In this document: piece by piece, positions 50,874 to 59,330 of the stretch
Position numbering within the stretch: position 1 is the first letter of the stretch
How the letters are laid out: the number at the start of each line of letters is the position of its first letter
Assembly (NCBI GenBank): GCA_934394855.1
Contig: CAKRRH010000006.1
Span: 31,573-95,572 of the forward strand
Length of the DNA stretch: 64,000 nucleotides
DNA from: an uncultured Eubacteriales bacterium
Lineage (GTDB): Bacteria; Bacillota; Clostridia; Oscillospirales; Acutalibacteraceae
Direction: 5' to 3'
The notes under the pieces: model-generated
The model's input: the letters and a program-made list of their open reading frames with translations, nothing else
Told to the model about the DNA's origin: nothing
Database searches by the model: none
Translations under genes and position numbers: made by a program

Positions 50874-51992
50874 ATGAAAAAAATCACCGCACTTCTTCTT
50901 TGTATCGCAATGATCGCATCTGTTTTGTCGCTGGCTTCATGCGGCTCGTCAGACTCAAACGACGAACTTCTCTCAAAGCTCGAGGGAACATACACAAAAG
51001 ACCTTGAAGGCACAGTTTTAAATGTGTTCAACTGGGGCGAATATATCAGCGACGGCTCGGACGATTCGCTTGACATCAATGCCGAGTTTGAAAAGCTCAC
51101 CGGAATCAAAGTGAATTATACAAACTATGAGAGCAACGAGCAGATGTACTCAAAAATGAAGAGCGGCGCTGTTTCATATGACATAATCATTCCGTCGGAT
51201 TATATGATTGCACGCTTGAAGAGCGAAAATATGCTCAAAAAGCTCGATTTTTCAAAAATCAGCAATTATAAATATATTGCAGACGAGTACAAAAATGTCT
51301 ATTTTGATGAGAAAAATGAATATTCTGTTCCCTATTCCGTCGGCATGGTCGGACTGATTTACAACAAGGAAATCGTCACCGAAAAGGTTGACAGCTGGAG
51401 CATCATGTGGGATGAGAAATATAAGGACAACATCTTGACCTTCAACAACTCACGAGACGCATTTGCAATCGCTCAGTTCCTGCTCGGACAGGATGTAAAC
51501 AGCACAAACAAGCAGGATTGGTACAAGGCATATGAAAAGCTGGTTGAGCAGAATAAGGTTCTTCAGGGCAGAGTAATGGACGAAGTTTTCAACAAAATGG
51601 AAAACAACAATGCGGCAATCGCACCCTATTATGCAGGCGACTATCTTACAATGCTTGAATCAAACGAGAATTTGGGATTTGTTTATCCGAAAGAGGGCAC
51701 AAACATATTCATGGATTCAATCTGCGTTCCGAGCTCGGCTCAGAACTTCGAGGCGGCAATGATGTATATTAACTTCATGCTTGACCCCGAAATTGCACTT
51801 GCAAACGCAGAATATATCCGCTATGCTTCGCCGAACACAGCAGTTGTTAATAATGATGATTATTCGCTCAAAGGCAACGAGGTGCTTTATCCGAAAGAAG
51901 AGGATAAGCCGAAAACACAATATTTCCATGACCTTGACAAGAAAACCCGCACTTATTACGAAACATTGTGGGAATCGGTTTTAAACAGCTAA
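50874..51992 (+). CDS. potD: Polyamine-binding lipoprotein PotD
   Basis: 372 residues of a periplasmic-binding-type protein anchored by a lipobox LASCGSS (Cys at about 23) after a signal peptide (KKITALLLCIAMIASVLSL). The polyamine-binding domain contains VFNWGEYIS (aromatic and Asp side chains), the YDIIIPSDYMIARL loop, PYSVGMVGLIYNKE and VYPKEGTNIFMDS. It captures spermidine or putrescine outside the cell and hands it to PotBC. Confidence 0.95.
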   Translation: MKKITALLLCIAMIASVLSLASCGSSDSNDELLSKLEGTYTKDLEGTVLNVFNWGEYISDGSDDSLDINAEFEKLTGIKVNYTNYESNEQMYSKMKSGAVSYDIIIPSDYMIARLKSENMLKKLDFSKISNYKYIADEYKNVYFDEKNEYSVPYSVGMVGLIYNKEIVTEKVDSWSIMWDEKYKDNILTFNNSRDAFAIAQFLLGQDVNSTNKQDWYKAYEKLVEQNKVLQGRVMDEVFNKMENNNAAIAPYYAGDYLTMLESNENLGFVYPKEGTNIFMDSICVPSSAQNFEAAMMYINFMLDPEIALANAEYIRYASPNTAVVNNDDYSLKGNEVLYPKEEDKPKTQYFHDLDKKTRTYYETLWESVLNS

Positions 51993-52003
51993 AGGGATGA
52001 ATT

Positions 52004-52672
52004 TTGACAATGACAAAAATTAAAGCGGTATTATTTGATCTCGACGGCACACTGCTTAATACGATAGACGATTTGGGCGACGCCGCAAACTATATGCTGA
52101 CGCAGTTCGGCTATCCGACTCACGACATCGAAAGCTACAAATATCGTGTCGGAAACGGAATGAAAAAGCTGATGGAGCGAAGTCTGCCCGACGGCAAAAA
52201 TTCGGAAGATGATATCGACCGTGCAATGGAGATTTTCATGCCCTATTATAACCGGCACTCGCTTGATAAAACAAGACCGTATGAGGGTATGCATGAGCTT
52301 ATCGAGACTTTGAGAAAGTCGGGGATCAAGACGGCGGTTGTGACAAATAAAGCGGAGCAGTCGGCGGTCGGAATAATCAAGCGGTTTTATGACGGTTGTT
52401 TTGATGTTGTGATCGGTCAGCGTGATAATATGCCGACAAAACCCGACCCGGCAGGTGCTCATTTGGCAATGAGCGAGCTTGGCGTGACGCCCGATGAGTG
52501 CATTTTCATGGGCGACAGCGGCGTGGATATTCTCACAGCGAAAAATTCCGGCGCATATCCGGTCGGTGTGCTTTGGGGATTCAGAAAAAAGGACGAGCTT
52601 GTCGAAAACGGCGCTAATATCGTCATTTCAACCCCGTCCGAGCTGCTCAAAGTAATTGAGGAAATAGAATAG
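52004..52672 (+). CDS. gph: HAD-superfamily phosphatase, phosphoglycolate phosphatase type
   Basis: 222 residues with the HAD nucleophile motif FDLDGTLLNT, motif II TAVVTNK, motif III lysine in NMPTKPDP and motif IV MGDSGVDILTA. The cap domain and spacing fit phosphoglycolate phosphatases of Clostridia, but pyrophosphatase or other HAD activities are possible. TTG 52004 is well spaced from AGGG; ATG 52010 is an alternative. It follows potD by 11 bases, so the transcript may include it. A terminator at 52774-52811 closes it. Confidence 0.85.
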   Translation: MTMTKIKAVLFDLDGTLLNTIDDLGDAANYMLTQFGYPTHDIESYKYRVGNGMKKLMERSLPDGKNSEDDIDRAMEIFMPYYNRHSLDKTRPYEGMHELIETLRKSGIKTAVVTNKAEQSAVGIIKRFYDGCFDVVIGQRDNMPTKPDPAGAHLAMSELGVTPDECIFMGDSGVDILTAKNSGAYPVGVLWGFRKKDELVENGANIVISTPSELLKVIEEIE

Positions 52673-52692
52673 AACTTAGAATTATGTTTTAC

Positions 52693-52722
52693 GAGGGGAA
52701 CTTTTTATAAAAAGTTCCCCTC
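52693..52722. repeat. CTTTTT/AAAAAG-core hairpin, copy 1 of the array
   Basis: GAGGGGAACTTTTT pairs perfectly with AAAAAGTTCCCCTC around a two-base loop, 20 bases after the gph stop. A second hairpin, CTCATCAA/TTGATGAG, follows at 52720-52740. The first could itself hinder transcription but lacks a T-run outside its stem. Confidence 0.7.
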
Positions 52723-52773
52723 ATCAATTTTATTGATGAGTTCCCTTTCAAAAATTTTTATTAAAAATATATT

Positions 52774-52811
52774 AAAGAGGTACAGGAATGAGAAGCCCTG
52801 TACCTCTTTTT
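52774..52811 (+). terminator. Intrinsic terminator of the potABCD-gph transcript
   Basis: AAAGAGGTACAGG pairs with CCTGTACCTCTTT around a 10-base loop, followed by TTTTT. Confidence 0.9.
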
Positions 52812-52872
52812 GCTATATATCTATTATTGCGGTGCGCATGATGACGCCACACCATGCGGTTGTTAAATAAAT

Positions 52873-53423
52873 TGTTGTATATTTAGAAGTAGCGTGTATT
52901 TTGTTCGCTCTATCATAATAAAAAATTCTCATAAATAAAGTTTTTTGAGAGGGGTTTGGGGAGGACTTTTTTACAAAAAAGTCCTCCCCAATAATTTTAA
53001 ATATTATCAATGAATTTGTGCTCATGTCGCACGAGCACACCATTTCTCATGCAAGAAATGGCGGAAAGTGCATTTAAGGGCTGCGCCCTTAAAAATCCCG
53101 AGGGGGGTATCACATCCCCCTGTACGATAACGGATTTTTACAACCGTGCAAACCGTCGTGCTGATGAAAGGCACGACAAGATGAAATAATATGGGGGAGT
53201 ATGATTGCCGTTATCGTACACCCCTTAAAACGAGTTTTTGTTCCGAAAGTGGGATAAGTTAGGGTAGCATAAATGGAACAAAAACGGTTGTGGATTTGTT
53301 TAGAGGTAGGTATTTTTTATACCATATCATAAAAAATTCATAAATAAAGCTTTTTGAAAGGGGGGTTCATCAATATTCATATTGATGTGGGGGAGAATCT
53401 TTTTCTCGAAAAAGTTCTCCCCC
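52873..53423. repeat. Gene-free array of tandem perfect hairpins with repeated units
   Basis: No coding frame is convincing in 52.81-53.52 kb. Hairpins in order: GGGGAGGACTTTTTT type (52958-52989), TGTGCTC/GAGCACA (53017-53039), CCATTTCT/AGAAATGG (53040-53061), TTTAAGGGC/GCCCTTAAA (53073-53093), GGGGG/CCCCC (53103-53120), TGTACGATAACGG/CCGTTATCGTACA (53121-53220) enclosing GTCGTGC/GCACGAC (53155-53177), GTTTTTGTTCC/GGAACAAAAAC (53234-53285), CATCAATAT/ATATTGATG (53368-53387) and GGGGGAGAA-CTTTTT type (53389-53423). A unit TTTAGAAGTAG...ATAAATAAAG occurs twice (52880-52940 and 53300-53350). Confidence 0.75.
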
Positions 53424-53523
53424 GAAAAGACATTTTATTAAAAATCTCAATGCATAAAAGGACAAGGCGGGGAATATGATTAAACATAGTTTCAAGACAA
53501 GCAGTTAAGGGAGGAGCAACAAA

Positions 53524-54543
53524 ATGGACGACGGATTCAAAAATGCGATAAAGATAATTCCGACGAGGATAAAAACGCCGCTATCGATGATTGACGAGCG
53601 AGACAAAATGCAGCTTCAGGAAATCAGGCTTCGTGCGAATATGCCGCTATGTGTTACGATCTGCGGCGAAAATCGAATCGTATCATCATCGGGTGCGCTG
53701 TGCAAAATGCCGGATCGCTCAAGCGTCATTTGTGACAAAAACGACATCACGGCGGCGTTTCATGCGGCGTGCGACTATTCGGTATATGCATATCAAAACG
53801 AGATTAATAACGGCTTTTTGACAATATCGGGCGGCAACCGAATCGGGTTGTGCGGCACTGCGGTGAACGAAAACGGACAGGTCAAATCAATCAAAGGCAT
53901 TTCTTCGCTCAATATCCGAATCGCTCATGAACACAAATTTTGCGCAAAATCGGTCATTGATCATTACATAACCCACGGACTGCAAAATACCGTCATAATC
54001 GGACCGCCGTCCAGCGGAAAAACCACATTTCTTCGTGACATTATCTATCAGCTTTCAAGCGGAAAATGCGGCAAAATGTATCGGGTCTGCGCTGTCGACG
54101 AGCGATATGAGCTTTGCTCAGCCTCGGGCGGCACATCTCCCTTTGACCTCGGCTCAATGTGCGATGTTTTAAGCGGATATTCAAAAGCGTCGGGCATTAT
54201 AAACGCCGTTCGGGTACAAAATCCGCAGGTTATCGTGTTTGATGAAATCGCAACAAATGATGAATTGCAAGCGTCGGCACAAGGCTTTGCGGCAGGTGCC
54301 TCAATCATCACAAGCGTCCATTCAAACGGAATAGACGACTTTTTCAAAAGAGATGTTTGCCGCAATCTTGTTTCATGTAACATCTTCGACTGCTTTGTGT
54401 TTTTGGGCGAAAAAGCGGGAGATCCGGTTAAAATAATGAACTTGGAGGAAATGAAAAATGAGGCTGTTCGGCATAGCTTTACTAAGCCTTATTCCGATAA
54501 TAATCGGCTTTATGAAAGCCAAAAACAGCGCTTTGGCGGTTAG
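53524..54543 (+). CDS. spoIIIAA: Stage III sporulation ATPase SpoIIIAA
   Basis: SpoIIIAA is the mother-cell ATPase of the SpoIIIA-SpoIIQ channel that nurtures the forespore and supports SigG activity; it resembles type II/IV secretion ATPases. The 339 residues have Walker A IGPPSSGKTTFLRD (about 160), VCAVDERYELCSA, VFDEIATNDEL (Walker B region) and SIITSVHSNG. The usual end would be near KIMNLEE; here the frame continues about 30 residues and overlaps spoIIIAB by 86 bases. The ribosome binding site GGGAGGAG precedes ATG 53524. It opens the spoIIIA operon. Confidence 0.94.
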   Translation: MDDGFKNAIKIIPTRIKTPLSMIDERDKMQLQEIRLRANMPLCVTICGENRIVSSSGALCKMPDRSSVICDKNDITAAFHAACDYSVYAYQNEINNGFLTISGGNRIGLCGTAVNENGQVKSIKGISSLNIRIAHEHKFCAKSVIDHYITHGLQNTVIIGPPSSGKTTFLRDIIYQLSSGKCGKMYRVCAVDERYELCSASGGTSPFDLGSMCDVLSGYSKASGIINAVRVQNPQVIVFDEIATNDELQASAQGFAAGASIITSVHSNGIDDFFKRDVCRNLVSCNIFDCFVFLGEKAGDPVKIMNLEEMKNEAVRHSFTKPYSDNNRLYESQKQRFGG

Positions 54544-54952
54544 GCAAAATGAGTTGATTTTGTCAATGATAGGCGAAATCGACGGACTGATTCGCTATCA
54601 GGCAATGCCGCTTGATGAGATTTTCGGCATAATCTGCAGTGAAGATATATATAAGCCGCTCGGCTTTGACGGCTGGAGCGTATATGATGAGCCGTTCGGG
54701 GTGCGAATGAGAAAATACATAGAAAACGACAGCGAACTCAAAATATCCGCTGATGAAAAAGCGGCATTTATGCTGTTTTTGACGGCTCTCGGCAAAAGCG
54801 ATGATTCGGGTCAGAGGGCAATCTGCAAAACATATATGGCAAAATTTCAAACATATATCGACCAAAGACGAGAGTCTGCGCCGAAAAATCAAAAGCTGTG
54901 CCGCTCAATCGGCATAATCTGCGGCATTTTCATTACGATAATACTCATTTGA
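54458..54952 (+). CDS. spoIIIAB: Stage III sporulation protein SpoIIIAB
   Basis: 164 residues: an N-terminal helix (LFGIALLSLIPIIIGFM), a cytoplasmic helical domain with the type II secretion F-like pattern (ILSMIGEIDGLIRYQAMPLDEIF ... LTALGKSDDSGQ), and a C-terminal helix (SIGIICGIFITIILI). GGAGG ten bases upstream supports ATG 54458, inside the 3' end of spoIIIAA. It is a predicted inner component of the SpoIIIA complex. Confidence 0.9.
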   Translation: MRLFGIALLSLIPIIIGFMKAKNSALAVRQNELILSMIGEIDGLIRYQAMPLDEIFGIICSEDIYKPLGFDGWSVYDEPFGVRMRKYIENDSELKISADEKAAFMLFLTALGKSDDSGQRAICKTYMAKFQTYIDQRRESAPKNQKLCRSIGIICGIFITIILI

Positions 54953-55005
54953 TTTATGTTATCTACCGTCAATTTTGTAGAAAATCGGATTTGGGGGATA
55001 AATTT

Positions 55006-55200
55006 GTGGATGTTGATTTGATATTCAAAATAGCCGCAATCGGCATAATCGTTGCGGTGCTAAATCAGGTGCTGATTCGTTCGGGCAGAGAGGAACAGGC
55101 AATGATGGTGACGCTTGCGGGAATCGTTGTCGTGCTGATGATGCTTGTCCGGCAAATCAGCAGTCTGTTTGAAACGGTAAAATCGGTGTTCGGACTGTGA
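55006..55200 (+). CDS. spoIIIAC: Stage III sporulation protein SpoIIIAC
   Basis: About 64 residues, the normal length of SpoIIIAC. It has two membrane helices (IFKIAAIGIIVAVLNQVLI and MMVTLAGIVVVLMMLVRQI) separated by RSGREEQ. GTG 55006 is the start, with GGGGGAT seven bases upstream; a longer frame to 54898 would overlap spoIIIAB and lacks such a site. It pairs with SpoIIIAD in the membrane. Confidence 0.9.
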   Translation: MDVDLIFKIAAIGIIVAVLNQVLIRSGREEQAMMVTLAGIVVVLMMLVRQISSLFETVKSVFGL

Positions 55201-55586
55201 ATATGTCATTTACGGCAATAATCGGACTTTGTGTAACGGCGCTTGCGTTCATCGTCATGCTCCGCAGTTATCGTCCCGAATATGCGCTTTTAGCGTCAAT
55301 TTGCCTGTCCTGTATTATGCTGATATTCGGAATTGCGAAAAGCGCTGAGATCGTGGAGTGTGTCAAGGAACTGTCGGGCAAAAGCGGAATCGACGGGCAA
55401 AATATTGCACTCATGTTTAAAGCACTCGGCGTGTGTTACCTGGCAGGTATCGCAAAGGATATTTGCACCGACTGCGGACAGACGGCGCTCGGCGACAGAG
55501 TGGATTTTATTGGGAAAATCACAATAACTGCACTCTCGATTCCGTTAATAATCGAGGTTTTGTCGCTAATCACCGATTTGCTTTGA
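55197..55586 (+). CDS. spoIIIAD: Stage III sporulation protein SpoIIIAD
   Basis: 129 residues with three to four hydrophobic segments (FTAIIGLCVTALAFIVML, ALLASICLSCIMLIFGIA, ITALSIPLIIEVLSLITDLL) and the family segment FKALGVCYLAGIAKDICTDCGQTALGDRVDFIGK. GTG 55197 overlaps the spoIIIAC stop by 4 bases (GTGA), a sign of translational coupling; ATG 55203 is an alternative. Confidence 0.9.
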   Translation: MNMSFTAIIGLCVTALAFIVMLRSYRPEYALLASICLSCIMLIFGIAKSAEIVECVKELSGKSGIDGQNIALMFKALGVCYLAGIAKDICTDCGQTALGDRVDFIGKITITALSIPLIIEVLSLITDLL

Positions 55587-55595
55587 GGTTGTGAA

Positions 55596-56774
55596 ATGAA
55601 ACATAGGTTTGCTAAAATCATTTTGTCAATATTTTTGTGCCTGACGCTCTTTTTAGGACTGCCGCTTGTCGGCTTTGCAAATGAATATCAGTTTGACGGC
55701 GGCAGCGAGAACAGCGATGGCGATATATATTCCGATTTATATGACGGAATTGTGGACAACGGATTGGAAAGCTCAATTCCCGATGACGCAAAGCAGTTTG
55801 TCTATGATTTTTCGCTCACTCCCGAAGATCCGCTGAGCTTTGAGAATATATTTTCAGCGGACGGGCTTGCAAAAATATTTGAAAAAATCAAGGATTATAT
55901 GTTATCCCCGCTGAAAACCGCCGCCTTGCTCATGACCGCAATTTTGATTTGCGCAGTAATCGCCGGGTTCAAAAATGAACAGGAGCCGACGGTAAACGGC
56001 GCTTTCAAGAGCTTTTCAACAGTCGTCTGCACAGCAATAATCATATCTCCGATCGTCATGCTTTGTACCGACTGCGCCGAAGTTTTAAATGCGCTGTCCG
56101 TCTTTATGAATGCATTGATCCCAATCTATTCGGGATTACTTGTTGCGGCGGCAAAAATGGGAACGGCGCTCGGATTTCAAACGGCGGTGTTCATTGCAAC
56201 GCAGTGCGTCAGCTACATCGGCACATATATCGTGTCGCCGTTTTCGTCAATGTTTTTGGCGCTTTCAATCTCGGCGGGCGTTTCGGGGGAGGGTCGGCTT
56301 GCGTCGATTGCGGAAATGATCAAAAAAACGGCGATGTGGACGATGTCGATTGCAATGACGGTATATATGGCGGTATTTTCAATCAAAAATGTGATTACAA
56401 CATCGGCAGATTCGGCAGGAGCCCGAACGGCACGGTTTTTGATAAGCAGCTTTGTGCCGATCGTCGGAGTATCAATCAACGAAGCACTCAGCTCAATGAA
56501 GGGCTGTCTTGATATATTGACTCGCTCGGTCAGCATTTATGCCGTCATAATCATGGTCGCAATCGTTCTGCCGCTTCTTGCACGGCTGATATTTTGGCGG
56601 TTTGTGCTCAGCATTTGCTCATGCGTGTCCGACATATTTTGCACCGACACAATTTCGGTTTTGCTGCGTTCAATCTCTGCCGCCGTCATGATTTTAAGTG
56701 CAGTTGTGATCTGTTCGGCGATCATGTTCATTTTCTCAATCACCGTGCTCTCACACGCCGCCGTGAGCGTCTGA
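55596..56774 (+). CDS. spoIIIAE: Stage III sporulation protein SpoIIIAE
   Basis: 392 residues with a signal-peptide-like N-terminus (ILSIFLCLTLFLGLPLVGFA), a short extracytoplasmic region and about seven to eight membrane helices in the C-terminal two thirds (for example TAALLMTAILICAVIAGF and IYAVIIMVAIVLPLLARLIF). This topology and position identify SpoIIIAE, a polytopic component of the channel. It is encoded ten bases after spoIIIAD. Confidence 0.92.
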   Translation: MKHRFAKIILSIFLCLTLFLGLPLVGFANEYQFDGGSENSDGDIYSDLYDGIVDNGLESSIPDDAKQFVYDFSLTPEDPLSFENIFSADGLAKIFEKIKDYMLSPLKTAALLMTAILICAVIAGFKNEQEPTVNGAFKSFSTVVCTAIIISPIVMLCTDCAEVLNALSVFMNALIPIYSGLLVAAAKMGTALGFQTAVFIATQCVSYIGTYIVSPFSSMFLALSISAGVSGEGRLASIAEMIKKTAMWTMSIAMTVYMAVFSIKNVITTSADSAGARTARFLISSFVPIVGVSINEALSSMKGCLDILTRSVSIYAVIIMVAIVLPLLARLIFWRFVLSICSCVSDIFCTDTISVLLRSISAAVMILSAVVICSAIMFIFSITVLSHAAVSV

Positions 56775-56794
56775 TAAAACAGCGGAGGTGCAAT

Positions 56795-57253
56795 ATGAAT
56801 ATACTTAAATCGGCTGTAATTTCAATATGCTTTTGTTCGGTTGCGGTCGGAATAATCGAAATGCTGCTGCCCGACAATTCATATCGCAATCGAATAAGAC
56901 TGCTCACAGGCGCTGTTTTGATGATTTCAATGCTCACGCCGTTTTTTTCGCTTTCAAAGCTTGAAATGCCGGAATTTTCGGACAGTATTGTTGATTTCGA
57001 GGTAAATGAGTCGCTTGAAAAGGCGGCGGCAATGTCGGTGAGCAGTGCCGTTGATGATATTTTGCAAAAACACGGCGTTCAAAATGCGAAAATTTCAATT
57101 TTTACGGATAGAAATGCGGACAACAGCATAAATATTAACAAAGCGGTGATTGCGGTTGAAAAATCAATGATTGCAAATGCAAGCGCCGCCGCAAAGGAGG
57201 CGAGCGACAAACTGGAAACAAGGGTTGAAGTCGAGGAGCTTTCGGGAGAATGA
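56795..57253 (+). CDS. spoIIIAF: Stage III sporulation protein SpoIIIAF
   Basis: About 152 residues: two N-terminal helices (VISICFCSVAVGIIEMLL and LLTGAVLMISMLTPFFSL) and a small C-terminal ring-building domain (VDDILQKHGVQNAKISIFTD onward). ATG 56795 follows GGAGGTGCAAT; the open frame extends far upstream over spoIIIAE and is not real there. It lies 20 bases after spoIIIAE. Confidence 0.9.
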   Translation: MNILKSAVISICFCSVAVGIIEMLLPDNSYRNRIRLLTGAVLMISMLTPFFSLSKLEMPEFSDSIVDFEVNESLEKAAAMSVSSAVDDILQKHGVQNAKISIFTDRNADNSININKAVIAVEKSMIANASAAAKEASDKLETRVEVEELSGE

Positions 57254-57266
57254 AGGAGCAGGTGAC

Positions 57267-57821
57267 ATGAAGGATATTAAATCAATGTTTAATGACACGG
57301 TAAAAAATCCGAAATGGTTTGTGATAATCGGTCTTGCGGGCATTTTGCTGATCTCGGTGTCGGGATTTTTTCAAGGTGGCAAGAATAATGAGGAAACCCG
57401 TGAAACCACAACGGCGGTGAGTGCAGAGCAATATAAACAACAGCTTGAGTCGCAGATCAAGGGAGCGGTTTCTCATGTCACAGGCGGCAAGGTCAGCGTT
57501 ATGATCACACTCAATTCCGACATAGAATATGTATATGCAAGCGAGGGTAAAAACAGCAACAAGGAACAGCAAAACGGGGTCGGTGAGAACAATCGGGTGC
57601 AAAAGGATCAGGGCAGCGAGAACAATTATGTTATCGTCAAGGATTCAAACGGAAATGAATCGCCGCTTGTGGTGACTGCCGTCATGCCAAAGGTAAAGGG
57701 TGCGGTTGTAAATTGCGACGGAGGCGATGATCCGGCAACCAAAGCCGCTGTCACCGAAATCGTCACAACAGCGCTTAATATTGATGAAGACAAGGTTTGT
57801 GTGTTGGGATTTTATGAATAG
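57267..57821 (+). CDS. spoIIIAG: Stage III sporulation protein SpoIIIAG
   Basis: About 184 residues with one membrane helix (KWFVIIGLAGILLISVSGFF) and a C-terminal ring-building-motif domain (VSHVTGGKVSVMITLNSDIE ... VTEIVTTALNIDEDKVCVLGF), which forms a large ring in B. subtilis. ATG 57267 has GGAGCAGGTG upstream. The loop between strands is Asn/Gln rich (SNKEQQNGVGENN), as in relatives. Confidence 0.92.
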   Translation: MKDIKSMFNDTVKNPKWFVIIGLAGILLISVSGFFQGGKNNEETRETTTAVSAEQYKQQLESQIKGAVSHVTGGKVSVMITLNSDIEYVYASEGKNSNKEQQNGVGENNRVQKDQGSENNYVIVKDSNGNESPLVVTAVMPKVKGAVVNCDGGDDPATKAAVTEIVTTALNIDEDKVCVLGFYE

Positions 57822-57893
57822 ATCATATTTTTAATAAACCGTGTTTTAATGCATTTTATATAATATTTATCGATCAGAAAGGAATAATTTACA

Positions 57894-58454
57894 ATGAAAA
57901 CAGAGAAAAAAGGCAAATTTATTGCAAAAAAAGCCGTGATATTCGCACTATTGATTGTTACGCTGTCGGGTGCTGTCTATCTTAACTGGCAATATTCCGC
58001 AAAAACGGGTTCGATTGCGATTTCGGGAGCTGCCGAAACACGGGAGAAATATCTCGGTGACGCTAAATATGTCAATGCGACTGCGGCGACGACAAAAGGC
58101 GGCGATTTTTTTGCAAATGCAAGAGAGAAAAGAGAGGCAGACAAAAAGGAGAACTTAGCTAAGCTTAACGATGTGCTTGATAATGTAAAATCAGGCGACG
58201 AAGCAAAGCAAAAGGCGTCGGAGCAGATCGCAAAGCTCACCGACAGGAGCAAGGCGGAAACGGATATTGAAACGCTGATTTTGGCAAAAGGATTCAAGGA
58301 TTGCGTTGCGGTACTGTCGGATAATAACATCAGCGTGGTGGTGAAATGCTCGTCGGACGGATTGCTTGATAGCGAAACCCGTCAGATTCAGGACATTGTT
58401 GCGACAAATTCAAAAATTTCTCTCGAAAATATCAAGATAATTGAAATAAAATAG
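57894..58454 (+). CDS. spoIIIAH: Stage III sporulation protein SpoIIIAH
   Basis: 186 residues: one membrane helix (AVIFALLIVTLSGAVYLNW), a charged linker (NAREKREADKKENLAKLNDV) and a YscJ/FliF-like ring-building domain ending ATNSKISLENIKIIEIK. SpoIIIAH docks to the forespore protein SpoIIQ across the intermembrane space. GAAAGGA lies 9-10 bases before ATG 57894. It closes the operon. Confidence 0.92.
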   Translation: MKTEKKGKFIAKKAVIFALLIVTLSGAVYLNWQYSAKTGSIAISGAAETREKYLGDAKYVNATAATTKGGDFFANAREKREADKKENLAKLNDVLDNVKSGDEAKQKASEQIAKLTDRSKAETDIETLILAKGFKDCVAVLSDNNISVVVKCSSDGLLDSETRQIQDIVATNSKISLENIKIIEIK

Positions 58455-58554
58455 TTGTTATGGGGATAAATATTTGTTATAATAACAATATATGAAAATC
58501 TGCGGATATTAAATTTCGGATAATTAACTTTCTTGAAAGGAAGGTATTTAAAAA

Positions 58555-58914
58555 ATGGAACTGAAAAAGAATAATTCGGGTAACATTGTTATCTCGGAAG
58601 AGGTAGTGTCAAAAATCGCGTGCACAGCGGCTAAAGATGTTGCCGGCGTTGCGGATGTCGTGCCGAAAGCACAGGGCATCAAATCAATGCTTAAAACCAA
58701 GCAGATGATTCAGCCGGTACACGTTTTGGTTCGTGACGGTCAAATCTATATCGATATATACATTAAGCTTGCAGAGGGCGTTCGTGTTGCCGAAACCGCA
58801 ATGAAGATCCAGTCTGCGGTCAAGGAAGCGGTGCAGAACATGACCGGAAGCGCCGTTGCAAAGGTAAATGTTCATATTTGCGAGGTTGAACTTGCAGAAC
58901 CCGAAAAGGAATAA
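58555..58914 (+). CDS. Asp23/Gls24 family envelope stress protein
   Basis: 119 residues of the Asp23/Gls24 fold: ISEEVVSKIACTAAKDVAGV ... VLVRDGQIYIDIYIKLAEGV ... AVKEAVQNMTGSAVAKVNVH. In Firmicutes this gene (yqhY) commonly lies between spoIIIAH or accBC and nusB, as here; it is associated with membranes and lipid homeostasis. AAAGGAAGG precedes ATG 58555, and the stop is 8 bases before nusB. Confidence 0.93.
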   Translation: MELKKNNSGNIVISEEVVSKIACTAAKDVAGVADVVPKAQGIKSMLKTKQMIQPVHVLVRDGQIYIDIYIKLAEGVRVAETAMKIQSAVKEAVQNMTGSAVAKVNVHICEVELAEPEKE

Positions 58915-58922
58915 TTAAAACT

Positions 58923-59330
58923 ATGTCAAAAAACATTACAAGAAGTGAACAGCGTGAGCAGATTTTGCAGCTGCTTTATGAAAAAACATTCCACGACGAG
59001 TCGGTGAGTGAGCTTTTTGAGCTTGCCAATGTTGCAAGGGATTATGTTCCCACAGAGTTTGTTGACAACGAGGTCAGCGGAATTGTTGAAAAAATCGACG
59101 AGATCGACAAATTGATTGCGGATAACTGCAAAAACTGGTCTGTAAACCGAATTCCGAGAGTGCCGATGTGCATAATGCGAATCGCCGTATATGAAATGCT
59201 CTTTTGCGACGACATTGACACAGGCGTTGCAATTAACGAGGCGGTCGAGCTTGCAAAGAAATATGCCGGCGACGATGACAAGTCGTACATAAACGGAATT
59301 TTGGGAACGATCTCACGCACGGTAAAATGA
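58923..59330 (+). CDS. nusB: Transcription antitermination factor NusB
   Basis: NusB with NusE (S10) binds boxA in rRNA transcripts and prevents premature termination. The 135 residues contain RSEQREQILQLLYEKTFHD at the N-terminus and VNRIPRVPMCIMRIAVYEML with INEAVELAKKYAGDDDKSYINGIL at the C-terminus, the standard all-helical family signature. Its stop overlaps the start of the TsaD-like gene by four bases. Confidence 0.95.
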   Translation: MSKNITRSEQREQILQLLYEKTFHDESVSELFELANVARDYVPTEFVDNEVSGIVEKIDEIDKLIADNCKNWSVNRIPRVPMCIMRIAVYEMLFCDDIDTGVAINEAVELAKKYAGDDDKSYINGILGTISRTVK

